From: an uncultured Tropicimonas sp. | Lineage (GTDB): Bacteria; Pseudomonadota; Alphaproteobacteria; Rhodobacterales; Rhodobacteraceae | Length of the DNA stretch: 64,000 bases | Assembly: GCA_947497945.1 (NCBI GenBank) | Contig: CANMIP010000003.1 | Location: forward strand, 62,001-126,000 | Direction of reading: 5' to 3' | Shown: piece by piece, positions 47,334-56,200 of the stretch | Layout of the letters: each line of letters starts with the position of its first letter | Numbering within the stretch: the stretch's first letter is position 1 | The notes under the pieces: model-generated | Told to the model about the DNA's origin: nothing | What the model saw: the letters and a program-made list of their open reading frames with translations, nothing else | Databases searched by the model: none | Position numbers and translations under genes: made by a program

Positions 47334-47762
47334 CTAGTTTCCGACCGCCTCCTGCGCGATCCCGGCCAGCAGTTCCTGAACCTGCTGCATCGCGCCATCG
47401 GGATAGGCACGGTGCCCGACCTGGACCTTGCCGTCCATATCGGTGACGAAGATGTTGTAGGGGCAGTGAACGATATTCATCGGGTCCGCTTCCATGACGG
47501 CGCGCGAAACCTTGGCCGAGCAGAACAGGAAGATGTCGGCGGCGTCGAAGAGCTTGGTCTCGGAGCCGACATCCGCGGCGGTGCGGTTGAGCATGTCGCC
47601 GGTATGGCTGACATAGTCGATCACCAGCCCCTGGCCGACAATCGCGCTTTCCACCGCGAAGGTTGCATCTTCGAAATCGCCATCGAACTCGTAGAGCACC
47701 GCCTCTTCGGCGGCGGCGGGCAGTGCGATCGCAATCGCGGCGGCGGCAAGGAAATGTCTCAT
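47334..47762 (-). CDS. DUF302 secreted protein at the end of the sox cluster
   Basis: 142-residue protein with a signal peptide (MRHFLAAAAIAIALPAAAEE) and a DUF302 domain: FAVESAIVGQGLVIDYVSHT, IFLFCSAKVSRAVMEADPMN and HCPYNIFVTDM. DUF302 proteins are small alpha/beta domains of unclear role, often near sulfur or redox genes. It follows soxF by 77 bases on the same strand and is probably the last gene of the sox transcript. Two Cys residues (FCSAK and HCPYN) are candidates for thiol chemistry in the periplasm. Confidence 0.82.
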   Translation of the reverse strand: MRHFLAAAAIAIALPAAAEEAVLYEFDGDFEDATFAVESAIVGQGLVIDYVSHTGDMLNRTAADVGSETKLFDAADIFLFCSAKVSRAVMEADPMNIVHCPYNIFVTDMDGKVQVGHRAYPDGAMQQVQELLAGIAQEAVGN

Positions 47763-47839
47763 TGGGGTCTCCCGAACAGGATGTCTACCTTTCGCGGGGC
47801 CGGCGCGCCGCCCCCGCAGCTTTCCAGAATGCGCAGCGC

Positions 47840-49108
47840 TCAGCCGAACATGTCGGCCGTGATGCCTGAATACCAACCGACCGATTCCTCGAAGGTGGTC
47901 TTGCGCAGTTCGGCATCCTCGCCGGTCTGGCTGATGAAGCCGTCCACCTTGGCGATCTTCTCCTCTGTCGCCTCATAGGTCGCGCCGACCTTGACGCCAT
48001 TCTCGGTCGAGATCAGCGACCAGCAGGTATTGGTGAACTTGGCCGGGAAGACCTTGGAACCGGTCAGCGCGCCGCGGATCGCCATCGCCGCGACCTTGGC
48101 CTGGCTGTTGGCGGCGAAGCCGGATTTGGGCATGTCGCCCTGGTTGGTGGCGTCGCCGAGCACGTGGATATTCTCGTCGATCCGGCTCTGCATCGTGGCC
48201 GGGACGACCGGCGCCCAGTTGCCCTCGGTCACGCCCGCCATTTCGCAGATCTTGCCGGCCTTCTGCGCCGGGATGACGTTGCAGACATCCACCGTGTTTA
48301 CATCGCCATCGATATCGACAGTCATCTCCGCCGGGTTCACGGTGACATTGCCGCCGCCGAAATCCGGACCGAGCCGCTCGACCATGCCGCCGTAATGCGC
48401 GTCCCAGCCCTCCTCGAACAACGCCTGCTTGGAGAATTTCTCCTTCGGGTCGGCAATCAGGATCTTGGCGGTCGGGTTCACCTCCGAGAGCTTGTGGGCG
48501 ATCATCGAGATCCGCTCATAGGGGCCCGGCGGGCAGCGGAACGGGTTCGGCGGCGCGATCATGCAGAAAAGGCCACCCTCGGGCATGGCTTCGATCTGCT
48601 TTTTTAACAGTTCCGTCTGCGAACCGCCCTTGTAGGCATGGGGCATGGCATTTTGCGCGGAGACATCCCAACCCGGCACGGCGCCATCGACGAAGTCGAT
48701 TCCGGGCGAGAGGACGAGCCGGTCATAGGGCAGCTTGGCGCCGCCGGAGAGCGTGACCTCTTTCGCGTCACGGTCGATGCCGGTGGCCAATTCATGGATG
48801 ACGTTGATGCCGTACTCGCCGGCAAGCGTGCCATAGCTGTGGCCGATAGAGGCGAGGTCGCGGAACCCGGCGATATAGAGATTTGAGAAAAAGCAAGTGT
48901 AATAGGTCCGGGTGGGCTCGACCAGTGTGACATCGATGCCGCCCTTGCTGTCCTTGGCGAGATAGCGGGCAACCGTCGCGCCCCCTGCCCCGCCGCCGAT
49001 CACAACGACCTTCGGCTTGCCGTGATTGTCGCCCCAGACCGTGGGCGCGGCCAACGAGGCCGTCAGCGCGGCGGAGCTGCCGAGAAACAGGCGTCTGTTG
49101 AGTTTCAT
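47840..49108 (-). CDS. soxF: SoxF, flavocytochrome c sulfide dehydrogenase-type flavoprotein
   Basis: Periplasmic FAD flavoprotein related to FccB, 422 residues; with cytochrome SoxE it can oxidise sulfide, and in Paracoccus it enhances Sox activity. A Tat-type signal (MKLNRRLFLGSSAALTASLA) precedes the dinucleotide fold VVVIGGGAGGATVARYL. Conserved redox cysteines lie in YYTCFFSNLY and FRCPPGPYERI; a second FAD segment is IHVLGDATNQGDMPKSG. It follows soxE by 64 bases. Confidence 0.94.
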   Translation of the reverse strand: MKLNRRLFLGSSAALTASLAAPTVWGDNHGKPKVVVIGGGAGGATVARYLAKDSKGGIDVTLVEPTRTYYTCFFSNLYIAGFRDLASIGHSYGTLAGEYGINVIHELATGIDRDAKEVTLSGGAKLPYDRLVLSPGIDFVDGAVPGWDVSAQNAMPHAYKGGSQTELLKKQIEAMPEGGLFCMIAPPNPFRCPPGPYERISMIAHKLSEVNPTAKILIADPKEKFSKQALFEEGWDAHYGGMVERLGPDFGGGNVTVNPAEMTVDIDGDVNTVDVCNVIPAQKAGKICEMAGVTEGNWAPVVPATMQSRIDENIHVLGDATNQGDMPKSGFAANSQAKVAAMAIRGALTGSKVFPAKFTNTCWSLISTENGVKVGATYEATEEKIAKVDGFISQTGEDAELRKTTFEESVGWYSGITADMFG

Positions 49109-49172
49109 AATCGTGTCCTCCCTTGCATTGTTCCGGCTCGATAGCCGGCAGGCTTGGCCCGTTAGCCGGGTC

Positions 49173-49883
49173 TTATTCTTGGCCGAGCGCCTTGAAATAG
49201 GAGGCGACGGCGGCGATCTCTTCGTTGTTGAGCCGGCCGGCCATCATCTGCATGACCGGGTGCTCACGGACCTTGTCCTTGTAAGCATGCATGGCGATGA
49301 CGAAGTCCTCTTCCGGCCAGCCGGTGACCGAGGGGATGCCGTCCGTCTCGCCATCGGCGCGGTGGCAGGTCAGGCATTCCGACGAAAGATATTCGCCATA
49401 TTCCGGGTCGCCGACAATGGAGAGGATCTCCGGGTCGACGCTGTGATCGGTGCCGATGGCGGTTGGCGCGGCTTCGGGGATGTCCTGCGGGTTGTCCGAA
49501 TTCTCGCGCAGCCAGGCGAGTACATCGGCGCGCTCCTGGCTGTCCTTGATGCCCTTGAAGGTCATCTTGGTGCCCTTCAGGAAGCCGCGCGGATCGGTGA
49601 TATAGGCGTCGAGCTGGTCGAGATCCCAGGTGCGCCCCTCTTCGCCAGCCGCTTTCATCGCCTTGGAATAGCGATAGCCCTCCGCACCGGCGAAGGGCCT
49701 TCCGAAGATGAAATTGAGATTGGGCCCGACCTTATTGGAGGCGTTGGGCCCGATGCGGTGGCAGGTACGGCACTGTTTCCAGAACTCCGCCCCGCGCTCC
49801 ACATCGCCAAATTCGCTTGCCCCGACAGATGACGGAGCAAGCAGGATCGCGGCCAGCGCCGCGAGATATCGCGGCGCGCCCAC
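49173..49883 (-). CDS. soxE: SoxE, diheme cytochrome c
   Basis: Periplasmic diheme cytochrome, partner of SoxF, 236 residues. Signal peptide MGAPRYLAALAAILLAPSSV, then two haem sites: CRTCH (residues 38-42) and CLTCH (170-174). The first half resembles class I cytochrome c (GPNLNFIFGRPFAGAEGY, MTFKGIKDSQERADVLAWL), the second a short cytochrome domain. Start is GTG 49883, sharing one base with the soxD TAG (TAGTG), implying coupling. Confidence 0.93.
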   Translation of the reverse strand: MGAPRYLAALAAILLAPSSVGASEFGDVERGAEFWKQCRTCHRIGPNASNKVGPNLNFIFGRPFAGAEGYRYSKAMKAAGEEGRTWDLDQLDAYITDPRGFLKGTKMTFKGIKDSQERADVLAWLRENSDNPQDIPEAAPTAIGTDHSVDPEILSIVGDPEYGEYLSSECLTCHRADGETDGIPSVTGWPEEDFVIAMHAYKDKVREHPVMQMMAGRLNNEEIAAVASYFKALGQE

Positions 49884-51325
49884 TACGGATGAGCCTTGAG
49901 GAAGGCGATGATCGCGGCGGTATCGGCCTCCTTTTTCAGCCCGGCGAAGGCCATCTTGTTGCCCTTGAGGAACTTCTTCGGGGCTTCGAGATAGCCGGCC
50001 AGTGTAGCGTCATCCCAGACCATGCCGCCGCTGCCGGCTTCGACCATGACCTTGGAATATTTGAAATCTGCGCCGGTGCCGACCGAGCGGCCGACCACGC
50101 CGTTGAGAATGGGACCGACCTTGTTCTTGGCGCTCTCGCCTACCTGGTGGCAGGCCTTGCACTTCTTGAACACCCGCTCGCCGGCAGCGACCAGTTCGGG
50201 ATCGATCGCCTCCTGGGGGACGGCAGCCTCCTCGGCGGCCACGGGGGCCTCCTCCTCGGCTGCGACTTCCTCGGCTGGCGCCTCGTCAGCAGGCGCCTGG
50301 ACCGCCGCGGTCTCGGTGGCCTCCAGCGCCGGGGCCGGCTCGGCGGCGGCTTCCTCTTCGCCCTCCTCTACCGGGATCGGGTCCTTGAACAGAACGTGCT
50401 TGGTGATCTCGACGCTTTCCTTGCAGTTCTCCATGCAAGGCTCCTGGCTGAAGAGCGGCAGCTCGGTCTCGGCACGGTCGTCGATGATGAACCCGCCGGC
50501 ATTGGGCATCTCGACATCGAAGAAGGTCTCCTTCGAGAGCACGAAATCATCGTCCACGAGATCGTTGGAATAGAGGATATAGGCCGTGATCGCGTAGACA
50601 TCGTCATCCGACATGGTCTGGGCCGCGCCGAAGGGCATGGAGCGGCGGACATAGTCGAACACCGTCGAGAGATAGGGCCAGTAGGAGCCGACTGTCTTGA
50701 GCGGGTCCTCGTGGTCCAGCGTGTCCATGCCACCGGCGAGCTTGGGCCAGTTGTCGACGCCCTCGGCGAAATCGCCATGGCAGACGGCGCAATTGTCGGC
50801 AAAAACCTCCTCGCCGGTCCAGACATCGCCTTCGCCCGCGGGCAGGCCGGTGCCGTCGGGCAGGATGTCGACATCCCAGGCGGCGACTTCCTCGGGCAGT
50901 GCCGGGCGGCCGAGACCGAACGGGCCCATCGGCGCAGCGCTGTCATCGCCGGCCATCCTGCCGGTATCGCCGGCACCATCCAGCATGTCCGTGGCGCCAT
51001 CCACGGCGGCGGCGGTCACTGCGACAGGAGCGGCCTCCGCAGCCGGCGCTTCTTCCGCAGCACTCATGCCGGCATCTGCCAGTTCGGTGTCTTCCCCGGC
51101 CGGGGCGGCGGCGTCCGCGACCTCGGCGGTCGCCGTTTCCTCTTCGGCGGCATGTTCGACGACGCTCTCGGCCGTGGCCTCGGCGTGATGCGCGGCGGCC
51201 ATCTCGGCGTCATGGGCGGCCAGCTCCGCCTTGTGGGCGGCGCGCTCGGACAGGCCGACCGCCAGCGCGATGGCCGAGACCCCGACGACACTCACAAGGG
51301 CCAGTTGATTAGGAAATTTCGACAT
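49883..51325 (-). CDS. soxD: SoxD, diheme cytochrome subunit of sulfane dehydrogenase
   Basis: Electron-accepting subunit of Sox(CD)2, which oxidises the sulfane sulfur on SoxY. 480 residues: an N-terminal membrane helix/signal (NQLALVSVVGVSAIALAVGL), a long Ala/Glu/His-rich region (to about residue 110), a SoxD-type cytochrome domain with CAVCH, an Ala/Glu/Pro-rich linker, and a class I cytochrome domain with CKACH, VGPILNGVVGR and KMAFAGLK (Met ligand). The low-complexity regions make it longer than the classic Paracoccus protein. Overlaps soxC by 17 bases. Confidence 0.94.
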   Translation of the reverse strand: MSKFPNQLALVSVVGVSAIALAVGLSERAAHKAELAAHDAEMAAAHHAEATAESVVEHAAEEETATAEVADAAAPAGEDTELADAGMSAAEEAPAAEAAPVAVTAAAVDGATDMLDGAGDTGRMAGDDSAAPMGPFGLGRPALPEEVAAWDVDILPDGTGLPAGEGDVWTGEEVFADNCAVCHGDFAEGVDNWPKLAGGMDTLDHEDPLKTVGSYWPYLSTVFDYVRRSMPFGAAQTMSDDDVYAITAYILYSNDLVDDDFVLSKETFFDVEMPNAGGFIIDDRAETELPLFSQEPCMENCKESVEITKHVLFKDPIPVEEGEEEAAAEPAPALEATETAAVQAPADEAPAEEVAAEEEAPVAAEEAAVPQEAIDPELVAAGERVFKKCKACHQVGESAKNKVGPILNGVVGRSVGTGADFKYSKVMVEAGSGGMVWDDATLAGYLEAPKKFLKGNKMAFAGLKKEADTAAIIAFLKAHP

Positions 51326-52580
51326 TTTCGGCCTCCCCGTCGGCGTTGACCCACCAGGTCTGGATGCCGTTATTGTGGTAGATCGAGTTCAACCCGCGCA
51401 CCTCGCGCAGCTGGTCCTTGGTTGGCTGGATATAACCGGTCTCGTCGCGGGCGCGGCTCTGCAACAGCATCTCCTCGCCGTTCCAGTTGATATCGAGATA
51501 GAAACGCGTCATCGCCTTGGACTGGCCGGGGGCGCCGAGCCGGGCCTTTTGCCAGGTCTTGCCGCCATCAATCGTCACATCGACGCCGGTGATCGCGCCG
51601 CGACCGGACCAGGCGAGGCCGGTGATGACCAGCGGCCCCTTGCCATGCCGGATCGGCGCCTGCGGGCTGGGCGCGGTGATGACGGATTTGGCGTCCATCT
51701 CCCAGGTCCATTTGCGCGAGGTCCCGTCTTCCAGCGTGTCGGTGTATTTCGAGGTCTCCTCGCGGCTCTCCACGGCCACTTCCGTGATCTCGATCCGGCG
51801 AAGCCACTTGACCCACATATTGCCTTCCCAACCTGGAACGACGAGGCGGGCCGGGTAGCCATGCTCCATGCGCAGCGCCTCGCCATTGGCCTTGAAGGCG
51901 ACGAGGCAATCATCCAGCGCTTTCTCGATCGGGATCGAGCGGCCGTTGGAAGACGCATCCGCGCCCTCGACATAGACCCATTTGCCCTCGGGCTTGACGC
52001 CGGCCTCGTTCAGCAGCGTGCGGAGCGAAACGCCGGAATATTCCATATTATGGATCATGCCATGGGTGAACTGGGCGCCGTTGAGCTGGGCGCCGGCCCA
52101 TTCCATGCCGCTATTGGCGGCGCATTCGCAGAAATAGATCCGGTTTTCGCGCGGGAAACGCTCCAGGTCCTCATAGGTGAAGACCAGCGGCTGATCGACG
52201 AGGCCGTTGATCATCAGCCGGTAGTCTTCCTTGCGCATCGAGATCGCGCCGGAATGGTGGCGTTCGAAGGCACAGCCCTGCGGTGTAATCGTGCCGTCCA
52301 GCGCATGGATCGGCGTGAAGTTGATCGAGGAGATCGTGTCTGCGGTCAGCCACTCCACGTTGCGGCGCACAACATCGCTCTCGAACTCGATGGGCAGGCC
52401 GTAAGGTGTCTCGTCAACGCCGGCACCCATGCCGGTCGCCCAGTCCTGCAGTTCTGTGATCAGCGGATCCGGTCCGGCGGCCTTGGCGGTGGCGGCTGCG
52501 ACGGCACCGGCCCCGGCGGCGGCGGCCCCGGTCAGGAACTGGCGACGCGAGGCGCCCTTGCCCTTTTGCTTGGTGGTCAT
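51309..52580 (-). CDS. soxC: SoxC, molybdenum subunit of sulfane dehydrogenase
   Basis: Sulfite-oxidase-family molybdoenzyme that oxidises SoxY-bound sulfane to sulfone together with SoxD; 423 residues. Tat signal with SRRQFLTGAAAAG at residues 11-23. The molybdenum-ligand region is YFCECAANSGMEWAG (Cys153 the probable Mo ligand, matching the C-A-G-N segment of the family). Later LVVPGWEGNMWVKWLRRIEI and the dimerisation domain GVDVTIDGGKTWQKARL complete the family pattern. Confidence 0.95.
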   Translation of the reverse strand: MTTKQKGKGASRRQFLTGAAAAGAGAVAAATAKAAGPDPLITELQDWATGMGAGVDETPYGLPIEFESDVVRRNVEWLTADTISSINFTPIHALDGTITPQGCAFERHHSGAISMRKEDYRLMINGLVDQPLVFTYEDLERFPRENRIYFCECAANSGMEWAGAQLNGAQFTHGMIHNMEYSGVSLRTLLNEAGVKPEGKWVYVEGADASSNGRSIPIEKALDDCLVAFKANGEALRMEHGYPARLVVPGWEGNMWVKWLRRIEITEVAVESREETSKYTDTLEDGTSRKWTWEMDAKSVITAPSPQAPIRHGKGPLVITGLAWSGRGAITGVDVTIDGGKTWQKARLGAPGQSKAMTRFYLDINWNGEEMLLQSRARDETGYIQPTKDQLREVRGLNSIYHNNGIQTWWVNADGEAENVEIS

Positions 52581-52646
52581 CGGGGATGTCCCTCCTTGGT
52601 GTCATGGCGGCCGCCCCGACCCTCCGGCGCGGCCAAATTCGAAAGA

Positions 52647-54350
52647 TCAGGTTCCGGAAACTTTCACGGATGTGTTCGGGGTCATGCTGACAGTGCCGAG
52701 CCCCTTGATGTGGTTCTCGACCACATCCCAGATCTGCGGCCCTTCGGTCCCCTCGTTCACGCTCGCCCAGCCGGCGACCATGTAGGATTTGGCCGGGTCG
52801 ATCAGCTCGCCGGTCTTGAGCAGCGTCATGTTGGAGATGCGGGACCCTTGCGGCTTGGAGACATCGATGTCGTAGCCCATGCCGCCGATGCGAACCATGT
52901 CCCCGCCCTGCTGGTAATAGGGATCGGTGTTAAACAGGTTGTCGGCCACGTCTTCCAGGATGACATGGATGAATTCGCCCGTCATTTCCGTCCGGTACGC
53001 CTTGCCATAGCTCATGGAGGTGACGTTCCAGATATCCTCGCGGGTGATGTCCTGCCCCGGCAGGATCGACGGACCCCAGCGGACGCCCGGGCTCATGGCG
53101 ATATCGGCCTCGCGCTCGGAGATCAGCGCGTCGCAGATCAGGTCATCCCAGGAGCCGTTGAAATTGCCGCGGCGATAGAGAACCGACTCCATGTCGAGCT
53201 TGCCGATCACCTCGGTGAGCTGGTCGAGATAGGGCGCGCGCTGTTCGTCGATGAGCTGGGTCATCTCGGCATCGGGCTCGATCACGTCGGCGAAGATCGG
53301 GATCAGCTTGTGCTTGAAGCCCATCATCTTGCCGTCGCGCACGTCGAGATCGACGCGGGAGACGAACTTGCCGTTACTGCCGCTCGCGATGATGATCGTG
53401 TCGCCCACCAGAACCGGCTCGGGCACGGCGTCATGGGTGTGCCCGCTGAGGATCACGTCGATCCCCTGCACGCGGGAGGCCATCTTCTTGTCGACATCGA
53501 AACCGTTATGGCTGAGCACAACGATCAGCTCGGCGCCGTCGGCGCGGGCTTCGTCGACCTGCTCCTGCATTCGCTCGTCGCGGATGCCGAAGGAGTATTC
53601 GGGGAACATCCAGCCCGGGTTGGCGATCGGCATATAGGGGAAGGCCTGGCCAATGACGGCGACCTTCGTGCCGCCGCGCTCGAAGACCTTGTAGCTCTCG
53701 AAATTCTCCGAAGGCTCGTCCCATTCCTTGTCGAAAATATTCTGACCGAGGGCTGCGAAAGGCAGGTCCTCGAGAATCTCGTGCACGCGGTCCGAGCCGA
53801 GCGTGAACTCCCAGTGGAAGGTCATCGCGTCGGGCGCCAGCTTGTTCATCACGTTGACCATGTCCTGGCCTTCGGTCTGATAGCAGGTATAGGAGCCGTG
53901 CCAGGTGTCGCCGCCATCGAGCAGCAGTGCATCGGGGCGCGCGGCGCGGATGGAGTTTACGACGGTGGCGACGCGGTCGAGCCCGCCGACCTTGCCATAC
54001 TCTTTTCCGAGCGCCGCAAAATCATTGTAGGTCAAGGCGTAAGCGGCAGGCGTTCCGTCCTCGATGCCGTACATCTTGCGATAGTCGGCGCCGGTCACAT
54101 GCGGGATCTGGCCGCGCGCATCGCCAACGCCAAGATTGATCTCCGGCTCGCGGAAATAGATCGGCTTGAGCTGGGCATGGATGTCGGTGACATGGATCAG
54201 CGTCACGTTGCCGAACGTGTCAAAGTCCAGAAGCTGGTCCTGCGTCAGCGTCTGCTGCGCGGCCAGCCTTGCCCAGTTGCCGAAGCCCGAGCCGCCCACG
54301 ATGGAAGCAGCGGCCATCGAGACCTGCAGAAAATCACGACGCGAGATCAT
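52647..54350 (-). CDS. soxB: SoxB, thiosulfohydrolase
   Basis: Dimanganese hydrolase that releases sulfate from SoxY-Cys-thiosulfonate, 567 residues. Tat signal MISRRDFLQVSMAAAS. 5'-nucleotidase-superfamily metal motifs: LIHVTDIHAQLKP, LLDGGDTWHGSYT, VLSHNGFD and VILSGHTHDAVPEPV. The C-terminal domain keeps YYQQGGDMVRIGGMGYDI. A perfect 11-bp-stem hairpin lies between soxA and this gene and may lower its expression relative to soxXYZA. Confidence 0.96.
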   Translation of the reverse strand: MISRRDFLQVSMAAASIVGGSGFGNWARLAAQQTLTQDQLLDFDTFGNVTLIHVTDIHAQLKPIYFREPEINLGVGDARGQIPHVTGADYRKMYGIEDGTPAAYALTYNDFAALGKEYGKVGGLDRVATVVNSIRAARPDALLLDGGDTWHGSYTCYQTEGQDMVNVMNKLAPDAMTFHWEFTLGSDRVHEILEDLPFAALGQNIFDKEWDEPSENFESYKVFERGGTKVAVIGQAFPYMPIANPGWMFPEYSFGIRDERMQEQVDEARADGAELIVVLSHNGFDVDKKMASRVQGIDVILSGHTHDAVPEPVLVGDTIIIASGSNGKFVSRVDLDVRDGKMMGFKHKLIPIFADVIEPDAEMTQLIDEQRAPYLDQLTEVIGKLDMESVLYRRGNFNGSWDDLICDALISEREADIAMSPGVRWGPSILPGQDITREDIWNVTSMSYGKAYRTEMTGEFIHVILEDVADNLFNTDPYYQQGGDMVRIGGMGYDIDVSKPQGSRISNMTLLKTGELIDPAKSYMVAGWASVNEGTEGPQIWDVVENHIKGLGTVSMTPNTSVKVSGT

Positions 54351-54408
54351 AGGAATTCACCCCTGTTACCGCCAACACATGCGGATTCTTGAATGGATTT
54401 ACTCACAG

Positions 54409-54438
54409 AAAACCCCGCAAGGCCAGAGCCTTGCGGGG
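54409..54438 (-). terminator. Intercistronic terminator/attenuator between soxA and soxB
   Basis: Perfect 11-bp stem: CCCCGCAAGGC (54413-54423) with GCCTTGCGGGG (54428-54438), 4-base loop. On the minus strand it is followed by TTTTC. It starts 10 bases after the soxA stop and ends 63 bases before the soxB start, so it probably terminates part of the transcripts or protects the soxXYZA mRNA end. Confidence 0.8.
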
Positions 54439-54448
54439 CATCCTTCAC

Positions 54449-55300
54449 TTAGTTCCGGACGGCGGGGCCTTCGATGGAAAGCCCGTTGCCGCGCGAGGCA
54501 ACGTAAAGCTCGAGCGCCACGAATTCCGGCGAACCCGGCGCATAGGTCTCGGCGCGGGTGTCGCGCACGCAGCCCTTGAAGCGGGCATGGACCGAGTTCA
54601 GCTTGGCATTCTTCAGACGGTAGGTCGGGAAACCGTTGGTGTGGCCCTGGCTGAGATGGTCGGCACGGATCATGTTGCCGTAATTGTCCTCGTGGCAATT
54701 GGCGCAGGAAAGATCGAGCTGACCGGTGCGGGTGTAGTAGAGCTCCTTGCCCTCCTCCCAGGTCGCCTGGGCCGGGCCATCGACGGCCACGCTCATCGGC
54801 ATGCCGCGCGAAACGGACGAGATCAGCGCCACCATGTTGGTGATGTCGTCGCCGTCATATTTCCACGCCTCGGCGCCCATGCGCTCGGTGCGGCAGCCAT
54901 TGATCGCCATTTCCAGCGTCCAGACCGCTTCCGCGTTGTCATTCCATTTCGGATAGACCGCGCGCACGCCGACCATCGTCTCTTCGGCGCTTTCGTGGCA
55001 ATCCGCACAGGACTTGCCCTCGCTGCCATCGGCCGTCTCCCAGACCTCCATCGCGGCTTCGACCCCGAGCATGCCCGGATTGTCGAAATCGTCCGTCTCC
55101 AGCTGCTGGGTCTCGTCGGAGCGGAAATGCCAGCCCGAGATCAACTCGGAGAGCCCGTCGATATAGGCCGGCGCATCGGTCTTGGTGATGATCTCGATCT
55201 CTTCATTGATCGTGAGCGTATCGTCATCGGCATCGGCCAGAGCGCCGCCGGTGACCATGGCAAGAGCACCCGCAAGCGCCGTCATTGCCTTGAATTTCAT
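54449..55300 (-). CDS. soxA: SoxA, diheme subunit of SoxAX L-cysteine S-thiosulfotransferase
   Basis: Catalytic cytochrome that, with SoxX, couples thiosulfate to SoxY; 283 residues. Signal peptide MKFKAMTALAGALAMVTGGA. Two haem sites, CADCH (98-102) and CANCH (199-203), so this is the diheme form. The active-site cysteine is C244 in FKGCVRDTRAETY, which carries the persulfide haem ligand in the Rhodovulum enzyme. GDDITNMVALISS and GFPTYRLKNAKL fit the family. Confidence 0.95.
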   Translation of the reverse strand: MKFKAMTALAGALAMVTGGALADADDDTLTINEEIEIITKTDAPAYIDGLSELISGWHFRSDETQQLETDDFDNPGMLGVEAAMEVWETADGSEGKSCADCHESAEETMVGVRAVYPKWNDNAEAVWTLEMAINGCRTERMGAEAWKYDGDDITNMVALISSVSRGMPMSVAVDGPAQATWEEGKELYYTRTGQLDLSCANCHEDNYGNMIRADHLSQGHTNGFPTYRLKNAKLNSVHARFKGCVRDTRAETYAPGSPEFVALELYVASRGNGLSIEGPAVRN

Positions 55301-55382
55301 CTCGTGTCCTCCCTGTGGGTGAGCCCGCCCCGGCGTTCGCTTGCCGGAACGGGCGGTCCTTCAGCGCCCCAAAGGAGCCAGA

Positions 55383-55712
55383 TCAGCCGATCGCGATCTG
55401 CTTGGCGGTCTCGTAGACGGAGCCGTCATCATCATACCAGGTGAACTTGAATTCCCCGGCTTCCGGTACCATCGAGTCGAATTCGACATACGGGTTGGTC
55501 GAGATCGCCGGCTCCATCGTCACGTCGATGACCGACTTGCCGTTGAACTCGCAGGTAAAGCGATTGATGATCGAGCGCGGGATCAGGTTGCCGTCCTTGC
55601 CCTTGCGCTGACCGGATTCCATCTTGTGCGAAATCAGGGTCTTGATCGTGATCGTATCGCCAGCGGCTGCCTTTTTCGGGACTTTCACGCGGGGCTTAAC
55701 ACCATCTGCCAT
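55383..55712 (-). CDS. soxZ: SoxZ, sulfur carrier complex subunit
   Basis: Beta-sandwich partner of SoxY, 109 residues, no signal peptide (it is exported with SoxY). Starts MADGVKPRVKVPKKAAAGDT and carries TLISHKMESGQRKGKDGNLI and FKFTWYDDDGSVYETAKQIA, all typical. Lies 24 bases after soxY. A GC-rich imperfect hairpin occupies the 82-base gap to soxA. Confidence 0.95.
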   Translation of the reverse strand: MADGVKPRVKVPKKAAAGDTITIKTLISHKMESGQRKGKDGNLIPRSIINRFTCEFNGKSVIDVTMEPAISTNPYVEFDSMVPEAGEFKFTWYDDDGSVYETAKQIAIG

Positions 55713-55736
55713 AGTCTTGTCTCCTGAATCTGATGC

Positions 55737-56153
55737 TTAGCCGCCGCAGCCGCCAATGGTGACCTTCACGGTCGAGGACGCCTTGACGAAAGAGCCGTCG
55801 GCCATCTTGGCGATGGCAAGCACGTCCTGCGTGCCGGCGAGGCGAATGCGGGTCGAAGCGGCCTGGGAGGCCGCCATCTCGCCGAACTTGAACTCGGCCA
55901 CACCCGGGGTCGGGTTGCCCGAGGCCAGCACGAGGATTGCCACCGCGCCCGGCGCGTCGACCCCGATCGGAACCGTGTTTCCGTTCTCGGCGATCTCGGG
56001 GGCGGTCAGCGTGATGCCGCCTTCGCCCGCGTCAGCGCCACCGGTAAAGGCGGCAATGCTATCCTCGACGGCGGCGTTCACGCGGAAGGGCATGAAGCCC
56101 ATCGCGGCGGCGCCAAGGCCAAGGGCCAGCGTCTCGCGTCGTGAGAAGTTCAT
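55737..56153 (-). CDS. soxY: SoxY, sulfur-carrying protein
   Basis: Carrier protein on which all Sox intermediates are bound, 138 residues. Tat signal MNFSRRETLALGLGAAAMGF, then an immunoglobulin-like domain, ending in the swinging-arm motif IGGCGG with the carrier Cys at 136. The start at 56153 gives the twin-arginine motif at residues 5-6; an upstream in-frame Met runs into soxX and is unlikely. Confidence 0.96.
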   Translation of the reverse strand: MNFSRRETLALGLGAAAMGFMPFRVNAAVEDSIAAFTGGADAGEGGITLTAPEIAENGNTVPIGVDAPGAVAILVLASGNPTPGVAEFKFGEMAASQAASTRIRLAGTQDVLAIAKMADGSFVKASSTVKVTIGGCGG

Positions 56154-56200
56154 CTCTCTCTCCTTGCTGTTCAGATCCGTCTCCGGGTCCGATTTCGTCA

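Noticed and set aside
51375-54392. A plus-strand open frame of about 1000 codons opposite soxC and soxB
   Set aside because: Antisense shadow of two genes with complete family motifs.
55306-55370. GC-rich imperfect hairpin between soxZ and soxA as a terminator
   Set aside because: It has an internal loop and no following T-run; at most an mRNA structure.
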